From NCBI GenBank assembly GCA_009379895.1, contig WHSW01000013.1, forward strand, positions 1 to 37,514: a stretch of 37,514 nt of DNA, read 5' to 3'. Made by a program: the position numbers and the translations under genes. Shown in pieces: positions 17,812-25,147 of this stretch. This stretch comes from Solirubrobacterales bacterium (GTDB lineage Bacteria > Actinomycetota > Thermoleophilia > Solirubrobacterales > 70-9). Position 1 is the first letter of the stretch. Every line of letters starts with the position of its first letter. The notes beneath the pieces are model-generated. The model made no database searches, was not told the DNA's origin, and worked only from the letters and a program-made list of their open reading frames with translations.

Positions 17812-20564
17812 CCGACGTCGTCGCCGAGCTCCCCCGCGGCGACCAGCGCGGCGAGCTCGGTGCGCGAGTGGATCTCGAGCTTGCGGTAGACGTGGCCGAG
17901 GTGGAACTCGATCGTCTTCGGGCTCAGGAACAGCTCGGCGGCGACCTCGCGGTTCTTTGCGCCGCGGGCGACCGCGAGCGCCACCCGCAGCTCCTGCGCC
18001 GTGAGCTCGGCCGGCCCGTAGACGGTACCGCGCTCGATCGCCCCCGCGGCGCGCAGCTCGTCGCGCGTCTGCTCGCTCCAGGGCGGGGAGCCGAGGCGCT
18101 CGAAGATCTCGAGCGCGGAGCGCAGCCGCTCGCGGGCGGCGACCCGGCGGCGCGCCCGGTGCAGGCGCGAACCGTAGGCGAGCAGCGTGCGACCGTGCTC
18201 GAAGGGCAGGCCCGCCTCGGCGTGCAGCTCGAGGGCCCGCTCGAACTCGTGCTCGAAGCCCTGCTCGGCGACCAGGCCACGGCAGCGTGCGGCGAGGGCC
18301 AGCGCCAGCGCGGTGTCGCTGCGCTCGGCCTGCTCGCCCAGCGAGTTGGTGAGCCGCGCCGCCTCCGCGCCGCGCCCGCCGCGCACGTAGGCCTCGATCA
18401 GGTCCGGCGCCCAGGGAATCAGCACCGGGTCCTCGAGCCCCGCCAGCGCCGCGAGCGCCTGCGCCTGCTCGAGCTGCTCGATCGCCGCCTCGGCCCGGCC
18501 GAGGCCGAGCTCGAGGAAGCCGAGGCAGGCCAATGACCACACCCGGGTGCTGGCGTAGCCGACCGGCTCGGCGATCTCGACGCCCCGCCGGGCGTCCGCG
18601 CGCGCGGCCTGCTCGCGGCCGCGCGCGGCGTGGATGCGCGCGCGGATGATCAACGCGATCGACAGCGGGCCCCGCTGGCCGGAGACCTCGGCGTTGGCGA
18701 TCGCATCGTCGGCCTCGCGGTCGGCCTCGTCCCAGTCGCCGAGCCGGTAGGCGGCGTCTGCCGTCTGGAGCTGAAACCAGGGCAGGATGCCGAGCGACCG
18801 ACTCTCGCGGGCCGAGGCCGCCAGCCCCCGGGTCTCCTCGCGAAGCGTCGCCTCGCCGCCGGTGCACAGCCGTCCCATGAGCGCGAACGAGATCGACTGC
18901 GCGGCGGCGGAGACGGGCTCGACCTCCGCGAGCAGGGCGCCCGCCCGATCGAGCGCCGCGACGGCCTCCGCCGTCCGGCCCTTGAGGGCGAGCCCCATGC
19001 CGTGGATCGAATGCGCCTGGCAGCGAATTGACACCGGCCCGTCCGCCGGGAGGCACGCGATCGCCCGCTCGGCCGACTCGAGCACCATGTCGCAGATGCC
19101 GACCACGGTCGCCGTCACCCCGGCATCGGCGTGCAGCAGCGCCGCCATCGCCGGGTCGGCCGGCGCGATCTCCTCGGCCTCGTCGCTGAGCATCCGGTGG
19201 TTGTCGAGCCCGCTGCGGATGCCGCCGTTGAGGGTCACCATCGCGAGCAGATGGCGGGCCGTGGCCCTCCTCGCCGGATCATCCGTCTCGGCCGCGGACT
19301 CGAGCAGGACCGCGGCGCGCTCATAGCCTCCACCCATCGCGGCGGCGAGGCCGGCGGCGTAGAGCCGCCCGAAGCGGGCGGCCGATCCCGAGCTCATCTG
19401 CGCCGCGCGCTCGAGCGCCCCGGCCGCCGCGGCATGTGCGCCGCGGCCACCGGCGCGCCGTGCGGCGCGATCGAGCTCGTCGGCGACCTCGTCGTCGGGC
19501 CCGATCGCGGCCTCGGCGAGATGCCAGGCGCGGGAATCGGGCGACGTGTGGTCGGCCAGCACTCGGTGCGCGCGGCGGCGGTCGACGGCGGGGGCCGCCG
19601 TGTAGATGACGCCGCGCACGAGCGGGTGGGCGAATCGGAACCCGTCACCGTCGGCCTCGAGCAGCCCGGCGGCCTCGCACGGCTCGAGCGCTTGGTCGGG
19701 GATCCCCAGGTCCCTGGCCGCGGCGATCACCGGCTCGAGCCGCCGGTCGAGGGCCGCGGCGGCGACGAGCAGCAGCGCCCGAGCGTCGGGCCCGGCCGCC
19801 GCGACGCGACGTCCGAAGGCCTCGCCGAGCGCTCCCCCCGGCGCGGGCACGGGATCGATCGGGGCCGCGCCGCGCCGCTGTTCCTCGGACAGCATCGGGG
19901 GCAGCTCGCGCAGCGCGAGCGGGTTGCCGAGCGAGAGGTCGACCACGGTCTCCGCCACCGGAGGCGCCAGGTCGGCCACCGAGAGCAGGGTCAGGGCGTC
20001 GGCGCGCTCGAGCCCACCGAGGTGAAGCTCCTCGGCGACGCCGCCGAGCGGCTCCGTCTCGGTGCCGGACCGCGCCGCTACCAGCAGCGCCGCGCTCAGG
20101 TCGCCCAGCCGCCGAGCCGCGTAGCTCAGGCACTCCGCCGACGGGGGATCGAGCCAGTGCGCGTCGTCGACCAGGATCAGCATCGCGCGCTCGCGGGTCG
20201 CGGAGCGGATCAGCCCGAGAAAGCCCGCGAAGGTCGCCAACCGCTCGTTGACGACCTGCTCGGCCGGCGCCAGGGCGAGCGCCGCGGAGATCGCCGCGGC
20301 CTGGGGATCCGGGAGCTCGGGGATCCGGTCGACCATCGGCTCGGCCAGCTCGCCGAGCGCGGCGAACGGCAGCTGGGCCTCGGACTCGAACCCGGACGCC
20401 CGCGCGATCGTCATCCCGTCGGCGCGCTCGCGGGCGGCCTCGAGCAGGGCCGTCTTGCCGATCCCGGGGTCCCCGCGCACGATCAGCGCGCCGCCGCGGC
20501 CCGACCGCGCCCCCGCGAGCAACGCCTCGATGCGGTCGAGCTCGACTCCCCTTCCTAAAAGCAC
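17799..20564 (-). CDS. Large ATP-binding LuxR-family transcriptional regulator (LAL type)
   Basis: 921 aa. An N-terminal AAA/STAND-type ATPase has Walker A RGDPGIGKTALLEAA (about 30-44) and Walker B AMLILVDDAHWLDPPS. A long helical, TPR-like middle follows (about 350-840). The C-terminal LuxR helix-turn-helix, AELTAQELRVALAVARGAKNREVAAELFLSPKTIEFHLGHVYRKL, covers roughly 850-905. Such MalT/LAL proteins activate transcription after ATP and ligand binding; the inducer is unknown. GTG 20564 is the first start in the frame, with TAGGGT at 20579-20574 nine nt upstream. The 3' end overlaps pntB tail-to-tail by 13 bp. The small basic ORF is divergent upstream. Confidence 0.93.
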   Translation of the reverse strand: MLLGRGVELDRIEALLAGARSGRGGALIVRGDPGIGKTALLEAARERADGMTIARASGFESEAQLPFAALGELAEPMVDRIPELPDPQAAAISAALALAPAEQVVNERLATFAGFLGLIRSATRERAMLILVDDAHWLDPPSAECLSYAARRLGDLSAALLVAARSGTETEPLGGVAEELHLGGLERADALTLLSVADLAPPVAETVVDLSLGNPLALRELPPMLSEEQRRGAAPIDPVPAPGGALGEAFGRRVAAAGPDARALLLVAAAALDRRLEPVIAAARDLGIPDQALEPCEAAGLLEADGDGFRFAHPLVRGVIYTAAPAVDRRRAHRVLADHTSPDSRAWHLAEAAIGPDDEVADELDRAARRAGGRGAHAAAAGALERAAQMSSGSAARFGRLYAAGLAAAMGGGYERAAVLLESAAETDDPARRATARHLLAMVTLNGGIRSGLDNHRMLSDEAEEIAPADPAMAALLHADAGVTATVVGICDMVLESAERAIACLPADGPVSIRCQAHSIHGMGLALKGRTAEAVAALDRAGALLAEVEPVSAAAQSISFALMGRLCTGGEATLREETRGLAASARESRSLGILPWFQLQTADAAYRLGDWDEADREADDAIANAEVSGQRGPLSIALIIRARIHAARGREQAARADARRGVEIAEPVGYASTRVWSLACLGFLELGLGRAEAAIEQLEQAQALAALAGLEDPVLIPWAPDLIEAYVRGGRGAEAARLTNSLGEQAERSDTALALALAARCRGLVAEQGFEHEFERALELHAEAGLPFEHGRTLLAYGSRLHRARRRVAARERLRSALEIFERLGSPPWSEQTRDELRAAGAIERGTVYGPAELTAQELRVALAVARGAKNREVAAELFLSPKTIEFHLGHVYRKLEIHSRTELAALVAAGELGDDVGYSS

Positions 20565-20659
20565 GCCGAGCTCACCCTAGGGCCGCCGGGGGGCGCGGGC
20601 AAGGGTCTCGCGCCGCTGGAGCTAGGGGATCACCCGGTGCCTTTTGGCCGCGGCGCGCC

Positions 20660-20665
20660 TACGGT
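20660..20665 (+). promoter_or_regulatory. -10 element before the small basic ORF
   Basis: TACGGT lies 9 nt before ATG 20675, which opens an 8-codon frame whose TGA overlaps ATG 20698 as ATGA. It faces away from the LuxR-type gene, which has its own TAGGGT at 20579-20574. Confidence 0.35.
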
Positions 20666-20697
20666 CGTGCGCAGATGCGAATCCAAGGGGGACCGAG

Positions 20698-20913
20698 ATG
20701 ACCCGTCCGCTGATCGCGACCATCGCCTCGTCGGCGCTCGACGGGAAGCGGCGTGATGGTCGGTCGGGCTCCGCGCGGGCGAGGCCCAGGCGACGGTTCC
20801 TGACCGGGCGCTCGCGGCTGACCGCGCGGTCGCCGCGGCGCCGGAGCGGCCTGCCCGGACCCCGGGGCCCGATCTCGGGCGACGGCCGGGCCTCCGCGCA
20901 ACCACGCGGCTGA
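20698..20913 (+). CDS. Small arginine-rich hypothetical protein
   Basis: 71 aa and strongly basic: MTRPLIATIASSALDG, then many Arg residues to the end. No domain is recognised. Three signals support translation: AAGGGGG at 20684-20690 spaced 7 nt from ATG 20698; a TACGGT -10 element upstream; and a short leader frame (20675-20701, MRIQGGPR) whose stop codon overlaps this start, an arrangement typical of translational coupling. Against it, arginine-rich frames arise easily by chance at this GC content, and the part after residue 20 has no protein-like pattern. It lies between the divergent LuxR-type gene and the convergent LapA gene. Confidence 0.4.
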   Translation: MTRPLIATIASSALDGKRRDGRSGSARARPRRRFLTGRSRLTARSPRRRSGLPGPRGPISGDGRASAQPRG

Positions 20914-20931
20914 GCCCGGGGACGCTCGGCC

Positions 20932-21198
20932 TCACTGGTCGCGATCGAGCTCGCGCTCGCGGCGGCGGCCGCGGCGCACGTGCGGCAACGCCCAGCCGAT
21001 CACGGCGCCCAGCGCGCCGGCGACGACGAGGGCGAAGAACAGGGGCGTGTCGACGGTCGTGAACAGGAACTCGACCGGGACCGTCTGCCAGTTCTGGATC
21101 ACGAAGATCGCCAGCAGGACGATCGCTACGACGATCACGTAGAAGCGCCAGCCGCGCCCCTCCTTGCGCGGAAGCCCCTCGAAATCCCGGTCGGCCAC
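20932..21198 (-). CDS. LapA-domain (DUF1049) small membrane protein
   Basis: 88 aa with two membrane helices (about 20-37 and 49-70) and a basic C-terminal tail (RRGRRRERELDRD). The segment FVIQNWQTVPVEFLFTTVDTPLFFALVVAGALGAVIGW is the LapA/DUF1049 signature: the I/V-x-Q-N turn after helix one, then a short strand and the second helix. In Gram-negatives LapA takes part in lipopolysaccharide assembly and its regulation; actinobacterial versions have no assigned role. GTG 21198 has TAGAGT (21210-21205) 6 nt upstream. That hexamer lies at the outer end of the palindromic repeat at 21209-21407, so the repeat may form part of the promoter. Confidence 0.85.
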   Translation of the reverse strand: MADRDFEGLPRKEGRGWRFYVIVVAIVLLAIFVIQNWQTVPVEFLFTTVDTPLFFALVVAGALGAVIGWALPHVRRGRRRERELDRDQ

Positions 21199-21208
21199 GG
21201 CGCGACTC

Positions 21209-21407
21209 TAGTGCACCGTCCGGCAGTCACGGCACACGCTTGGCGGTCCCGCTCGGCCGCCATGCCGCGTCCTCGGTAGCGGCAATGGCGCTGCCATTGC
21301 TCGCCAGCGCCCGAAGGGCGCGGTGCGAGCGCGCAGCGCGAGTCGTCCTCGCCTGGCGACCGCCGGGTCCCGCCATCCGCGCACCGTAACCACCGGACGC
21401 CGCACTA
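21209..21407. repeat. Palindromic intergenic repeat, copy C (199 bp)
   Basis: The outer 46 bases on each side (21209-21254 and 21362-21407) are inverted repeats matching at 31 of 46 positions, with ends reading TAGTGCACCGTCC and, inverted, TAGTGCGGCGTCC. Inside, GCAATGGC and GCCATTGC (21282-21289, 21293-21300) form a perfect hairpin around GCT, preceded by GTCCTCGGTAGC. The left end and the GTCCTCGGT-hairpin core match copy A at 32631-32790. It fills most of the gap between the LapA gene and the pilin-like gene; no gene is seen in it. Confidence 0.65.
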
Positions 21408-21481
21408 TCGGCAAACCCGCGCCTCGGACTCGGCACGATCGCCTGCCCACGCGCGCGCCGGGGCGACCTAGCGTCGCGCCC

Positions 21482-22363
21482 GTGTCACGGGTCGTCGACG
21501 AGCGCGGACAGTCCACCGTCGAATGGGTCGGACTGGTCCTCGTTGTCTCGCTGCTGGCCGCAGCGCTCGCGGGGCTGGCGGGCATGGCGGTGCCGGGCAT
21601 CGCGTTGGCGGAGTCGATCGGCTCGCGGATCGTCTGCGCGGTCGGCTTGGGTGGGTCGTGCGGGGGCGGCGGCTCCGAGCTCGCGGTCGCCTACGGCGCC
21701 GAGGTCGCGGCGCTGGCGGGCGAGCACGCGCCGACGATCCGGTACGAGGACGGGATGCTCGACCTGCCGATCGACTACCGCGACTGTCGCAGCGACGACT
21801 GCGCCCTCGGCCCGCCCGACGGCGCCGTCTCGCGGACCTTCTCGGGCCTGCCGGCGGCCGCCTTCGTGCACGTGGTCGACTGCCGCGCCGATCCCGCCGC
21901 CACGCTCGACGCCGGCGCCGACTGCTCGGGCGAGCGTGCCGGCAACCTCTACCTGCAGTACTGGCTCTATTACCCCGACAGCAAGACCGACCCCTGGGGC
22001 CCGGCCGGCTACCACCACGACGACTGGGAATCGTTCCAGGTGCGGATCGGGGCCGAGACCGACGCCCGAGCCAGCTCCCACCACTCCTACAACTACGAGG
22101 GCGGGGTCCGCAACTGGGGCAGCGACGCGGGGATCTGGTCGCAGTCGGGGTGGGGGCCGTTCACCGGCAGCCTCTACGTCTCGGGCGGCAGCCACGCGGG
22201 CCACGTCGCCGACGACGACGACTCCGATCGCTACACACCGGCGCCCGACCTGCTGCTGATCCCGATCGAGCCGATCGCCGAGGGCGCGGGCGACGTCGAC
22301 TTCGCGGTCAGCCCGCCGTGGGAGAAGGAGGTCTACCGCGATCCAGAGTCCGAGGGCACCTGA
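21482..22363 (+). CDS. Type IV pilin-like protein with a large Vps62/NPP1-like exodomain
   Basis: 293 aa. The N-terminus DERGQSTVEWVGLVLVVSLL has a prepilin-peptidase site: Gly9, then Glu at +5 of the mature chain, followed by one hydrophobic helix (about 15-40). That is the type IVb/Flp/TadE-like layout. The rest is a Cys-containing exodomain (Cys at 52, 60, 102, 107, 134, 148). It has NLYLQYWLYYPDS (155-167), YHHDDWESFQVRI (177-189) and LYVSGGSHAGHV (231-242). The pairing of an H-x-D-W-E strand with a later G-S-H-A-x-H strand recalls Vps62/DUF946 and NPP1-like beta-sandwich proteins, but I cannot search for it. GTG 21482 has TAGCGT (21469-21474) 7 nt upstream. It stands alone, with no pilus genes nearby. 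Confidence 0.75.
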   Translation: MSRVVDERGQSTVEWVGLVLVVSLLAAALAGLAGMAVPGIALAESIGSRIVCAVGLGGSCGGGGSELAVAYGAEVAALAGEHAPTIRYEDGMLDLPIDYRDCRSDDCALGPPDGAVSRTFSGLPAAAFVHVVDCRADPAATLDAGADCSGERAGNLYLQYWLYYPDSKTDPWGPAGYHHDDWESFQVRIGAETDARASSHHSYNYEGGVRNWGSDAGIWSQSGWGPFTGSLYVSGGSHAGHVADDDDSDRYTPAPDLLLIPIEPIAEGAGDVDFAVSPPWEKEVYRDPESEGT

Positions 22364-22368
22364 GCACC

Positions 22369-22385
22369 TCCACCGAGCCGGTGGA
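22369..22385. terminator. Hairpin between convergent genes
   Basis: TCCACCG pairs perfectly with CGGTGGA around AGC. It begins 6 nt after the pilin-like stop codon and lies 22 nt from the end of the toxin gene on the other strand. Confidence 0.45.
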
Positions 22386-22406
22386 ACGCGTCCCGGGGCC
22401 ACCGGA

Positions 22407-22724
22407 TCAGTCGAGGTCGAGGATCAGCGCGAGCCCTTCGTCGACCTCTCGTTGCTCTTGCGCCGAGAGCCGGCCCGCGAGCTCATCGAGTCGCTCGAGG
22501 TCGACCGCGCGCAGCTGCTCGACGAGGACCCGGGTCGAGTGGCCCGCGAGCTCGATCTCGGGTCGGAAGGTGGCGGGCGCGGCGCTTTGCGATGTCGGGG
22601 CGACGATCACGATCGAGAGCCCGAGCAGCTCGCTGGCCTGAACGATCACGGCGTAGCGCGGGCCGGCTTGCTCGCGGCCGCGGCGACGCGGAAGCCGGAT
22701 GCGATAGATCTCGCCCCGCGTCAC
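22407..22724 (-). CDS. MazF/PemK-family toxin (type II toxin-antitoxin endoribonuclease)
   Basis: 105 aa, the usual length for MazF. It opens VTRGEIYRIRLP, where MazF/PemK proteins begin with an R-G-E/D-I-Y/W strand, then GPRYAVIVQASELL, SIVIVAPTSQSA and STRVLVEQLRAVDLERL, matching the SH3-like barrel with the conserved P-T-S and the Q-x-R-x-V-D segment. MazF toxins cut single-stranded RNA at short motifs and are neutralised by the upstream antitoxin. GTG 22724 overlaps the antitoxin stop codon in a GTGA, so translation is coupled. The much longer open frame upstream is a shadow of the antitoxin gene. Confidence 0.88.
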   Translation of the reverse strand: MTRGEIYRIRLPRRRGREQAGPRYAVIVQASELLGLSIVIVAPTSQSAAPATFRPEIELAGHSTRVLVEQLRAVDLERLDELAGRLSAQEQREVDEGLALILDLD

Positions 22725-22969
22725 TCGGGCCAGTTGGCGGCGACGGCGTCCATGTCGGCCATCACCGCGCGGCGCTCGCGGGTGTCGCCGGGATCGGTCG
22801 CGAGCCGCTGGGCCTCGGCGGCGAGCGCGGATCGTCGCTCGCGTCGCCGACCGGCCTCGACGAGCGCAGCACGCACCGCCTCGGACTCGTTGCGGCCCTC
22901 GCGCACCAAGACGCCGAGAGCCCGCGCCGAGGGCTCGTCCAGGCGCGCCCTGACGACCTTCGAACCCAC
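22721..22969 (-). CDS. Ribbon-helix-helix antitoxin partner of the MazF-like toxin
   Basis: 82 aa from GTG 22969. SKVVRARLDEPSARALGVLVREGRNESEAVRAALVEAGRRR is a ribbon-helix-helix DNA-binding fold (strand, helix, N-E-S-E turn, helix). The charged remainder ending VMADMDAVAANWPE would wrap the toxin. As with other RHH antitoxins it should dimerise and repress its own promoter. TACGGT at 22981-22976 is 6 nt before GTG 22969, and the frame also opens at TTG 22975, which lies too close to that -10 element. The stop codon overlaps the toxin start by four bases. Confidence 0.82.
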   Translation of the reverse strand: MGSKVVRARLDEPSARALGVLVREGRNESEAVRAALVEAGRRRERRSALAAEAQRLATDPGDTRERRAVMADMDAVAANWPE

Positions 22970-23028
22970 GCACAAACCGTACCACGATCTGTGCCACGTC
23001 GTGCGCCATGGGCGGACTCAGCCTCGGC

Positions 23029-23793
23029 TCAGCGTGGTGGCATGCGCAGGGCCCCGTCGAGGCGGATCGTCTCGCCGTTGAGCATCGGGTTGGCGACGAT
23101 CGCCGCGACCAGGTCCGCGTACTCGGCGGGCAGGCCGAGGCGCGAGGGGAATGGGATGCCGGCGCCGAGCGCCTGGCGCTGATCGGCCGGCAGGGCGGCG
23201 AGCAGCGGGGTGTCGAAGAGGCCGGGGGCGATCGTCATCACGCGCACGCCGCGGCCGGCGAGGTCGCGGGCGGCCGGCAGCGTGAGGCCGACGATGCCGC
23301 CCTTCGACGCCGAGTAGGCGACCTGGCCGATCTGGCCGTCGTAGGCCGCGATCGAGGCGGTGTTGAGGCAGACGCCGCGCTCGCCCCCCTCGTCGGGCTC
23401 GTTGGCGACCATCGCGGCGGCGGCCAGGCGCAGGACGTTGAAGGTCCCGATCAGGTTGACCTTGATCACGTTGGCGAAGATCTCGAGGTCGTGTGGCCCC
23501 CGCTTGGAGACCGTGCGCTCGGCCCAGCCGATGCCCGCGCAGCAGACGGAGACCCGCAGCGCGCCCGCCTCGGCGGCGGCGGCGACCGCGGCCTCGACCT
23601 GCTCGGCCTCGAGCACGTTCGCGGCCGCGAAGGCGGCGCCCTCGCCGAGCTCGGCGGCCAGCGCCGAGCCCCGCTCGACGTTCAGGTCGGCGATCGTGAC
23701 CCGCGCGCCCTCTCGATGCAGGCGCCGCGCGGTCGCCTCCCCGAGCCCGGAGGCGCCGCCGACGACGAGCGCGTTGGTGCCCTCGATTCTCAT
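23029..23793 (-). CDS. Short-chain dehydrogenase/reductase, 3-hydroxyacyl-CoA dehydrogenase type II-like
   Basis: 254 aa SDR. The NAD-binding [11 protein letters not shown] lies at residues 12-22, the acidic ADLN after strand 2 favours NAD(H), the central strand reads CCAGIGWAE, and the catalytic Ser-Tyr-Lys sits in [23 protein letters not shown]. The opening [19 protein letters not shown] and the [30 protein letters not shown] block are typical of HSD17B10-like enzymes, which oxidise 3-hydroxyacyl-CoA in beta-oxidation; substrate is inferred. ATG 23793 has TAGGGT (23808-23803) 9 nt upstream. It is divergent from egtB, their two -10 elements lying within 50 bp of each other. Confidence 0.93.
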   Translation of the reverse strand: MRIEGTNALVVGGASGLGEATARRLHREGARVTIADLNVERGSALAAELGEGAAFAAANVLEAEQVEAAVAAAAEAGALRVSVCCAGIGWAERTVSKRGPHDLEIFANVIKVNLIGTFNVLRLAAAAMVANEPDEGGERGVCLNTASIAAYDGQIGQVAYSASKGGIVGLTLPAARDLAGRGVRVMTIAPGLFDTPLLAALPADQRQALGAGIPFPSRLGLPAEYADLVAAIVANPMLNGETIRLDGALRMPPR

Positions 23794-23802
23794 GCGGCCG
23801 GC

Positions 23803-23851
23803 ACCCTATCGACGTTCCGCGGCGCGGTCGGCGGATCGACCTGGGTAGCCT
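23803..23851. promoter_or_regulatory. Divergent promoter region between the SDR gene and egtB
   Basis: TAGGGT on the minus strand (23808-23803) serves the SDR gene with 9-nt spacing. TAGCCT on the plus strand (23846-23851) faces egtB. Its TAG is also the in-frame stop codon that bounds the egtB reading frame upstream. Neither has a recognisable -35. Confidence 0.5.
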
Positions 23852-23935
23852 CCGTCCATCTCGCCGACTGCGCAGGCCAACCTGAGTCAGCGAATCGCGG
23901 ACCGCCTCGCCGAGGCGCGCGACCGTACCCTGCTC

Positions 23936-25069
23936 TTGATCGAGCCGCTCGCCGACGAGCAGCTCAACGCCGCCTATTCGCCGATCCTCAGCCCGCTCGC
24001 TTGGGACCTCGGGCACATCGCCAACTTCGAGGAGCTCTGGCTGGTGCAGACGATCCGCGGCCGCGAGCCGATGCGCGGTGAGCTCGGGCGCTTCTACGAC
24101 GCGATCGAGAACCCCCGTGCCACCCGCAGCGAGCTGCCGATCCTGCGCGGCGACGAGCTGCGCCGCTACATGGGCGAGGTCCGCGAGCGCACCCTCGACG
24201 TCCTCGACGCGCTCGACCTGGAGGGATCGGACGACCCGCTGCTTCGCGACGGCTTCGCCTACGAGCTGATCCTCGCCCACGAGCACCAGCACAACGAGAC
24301 CATGCTCCAGCTCTTGCAGATGGTCGACGGTTATGAGCCCGCGCGGATCGACGGCACGGTCGCGGGGGAGCCGGTCGTCGATGGCCCCGAGATGGTCGGC
24401 GTCGAGGCGGGCACCTACGAGGTCGGGGCGGCCGGCGACGGCTTCGCCTACGACAACGAGCGCCCGCGCCACGCGGTCGAGCTGGCCGCCTTCGAGATCG
24501 ACCGCACGCCGGTCACCAATGCCGCCTTCGCGGAGTTCGTCGCCGACACCGGCGCCGAGCCGCCGATGTACTGGGAGCGAGACGGCGAGGGCGGCTGGCT
24601 GACCACGGTCTTCGGTCGCCGCCGCCCGCTCGATCCGGGCCGGCCCGTGATCCACGTCGACTGGCATCGCGCCGAGGCGTTCGCGCGCTGGGCGAACAAG
24701 CGGCTGCCGACCGAGCTCGAGTGGGAGGCGGCGGCGGCCGGCGCCGACCGCGAGCGCGCCAACCTCGACCAGCTCGCCTTCGGCTGCGCACCGGCGGGCT
24801 CCTACGGCGAGGCGGCGTCGGGCTCGGGGGCGGTGCAGATGCTCGGCGACGTCTGGGAGTGGACCTCGTCGGAGCTCGCCGGCTATCCGGGCTTCGCGGC
24901 ATTTCCCTACCCCGAGTACTCGCAGGCGTTCTTCGGCGAGGGCCACAAGGTCCTGCGCGGCGGCGCCTGGGCCACGCGACGCGACGTGATCCGGACCAGC
25001 TTTCGAAACTGGGACCTCGCCGAGCGCTCACAGATCTTCTCCGGCCTTCGTTGCGTAAGGGACGCGTAG
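23936..25069 (+). CDS. egtB: Ergothioneine sulfoxide synthase EgtB (N-terminus probably extends upstream)
   Basis: 377 aa from TTG 23936. EgtB is a non-haem iron enzyme joining hercynine to a thiol (gamma-glutamylcysteine or cysteine) with O2. The N-terminal DinB-like domain supplies the three-His iron site: His27 in LAWDLGHIANFEELW, and His115 and His119 in LAHEHQHNETM. The C-terminal half is the FGE-sulfatase fold (ERPRHAVELAAFEIDRTPVTN; VLRGGAWATRRDVIRTSFRNWDL; FSGLRCVRD). Family-like sequence, RIADRLAEARDRTLLLIEPL, runs upstream of 23936, but between the in-frame TAG at 23846 and TTG 23936 there is no ATG, GTG or TTG. CTG 23882 or ATC 23858 may be the true start. egtD follows after 78 nt. 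Confidence 0.95.
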   Translation: MIEPLADEQLNAAYSPILSPLAWDLGHIANFEELWLVQTIRGREPMRGELGRFYDAIENPRATRSELPILRGDELRRYMGEVRERTLDVLDALDLEGSDDPLLRDGFAYELILAHEHQHNETMLQLLQMVDGYEPARIDGTVAGEPVVDGPEMVGVEAGTYEVGAAGDGFAYDNERPRHAVELAAFEIDRTPVTNAAFAEFVADTGAEPPMYWERDGEGGWLTTVFGRRRPLDPGRPVIHVDWHRAEAFARWANKRLPTELEWEAAAAGADRERANLDQLAFGCAPAGSYGEAASGSGAVQMLGDVWEWTSSELAGYPGFAAFPYPEYSQAFFGEGHKVLRGGAWATRRDVIRTSFRNWDLAERSQIFSGLRCVRDA

Positions 25070-25147
25070 ATGAGGCGAATCCTGACCACGGGTGCGATGC
25101 CCCCCGGGAACCCCGCACCCGCCGGCGATGGCGGGGAAGCCCGGTAA
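25070..25147 (+). CDS. Mini-ORF exactly filling the egtB-egtD gap
   Basis: ATG 25070 directly follows the egtB stop codon (TAGATG) and its TAA at 25145 is directly followed by the egtD ATG (TAAATG). It would encode 25 residues, MRRILTTGAMPPGNPAPAGD and five more. The DNA holds two possible hairpins (GGGTGCG...CGCACCC and CCCGCC-GGCGAT-GGCGGG). It may be a coupling peptide that carries ribosomes from egtB to egtD, or an accident. No family is recognised. Confidence 0.2.
   Translation: MRRILTTGAMPPGNPAPAGDGGEAR

Noticed and set aside
16516-19056. 846-codon minus-strand frame across pntB and the LuxR-type gene
   Set aside because: It is a frame-shifted shadow of both genes, with no recognisable motifs, while both covered genes have complete domain sets.
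25070-25147. egtC between egtB and egtD
   Set aside because: The 78-nt gap is far too short for the glutamine-amidotransferase-like EgtC, and the 25-residue frame has no similarity to it.
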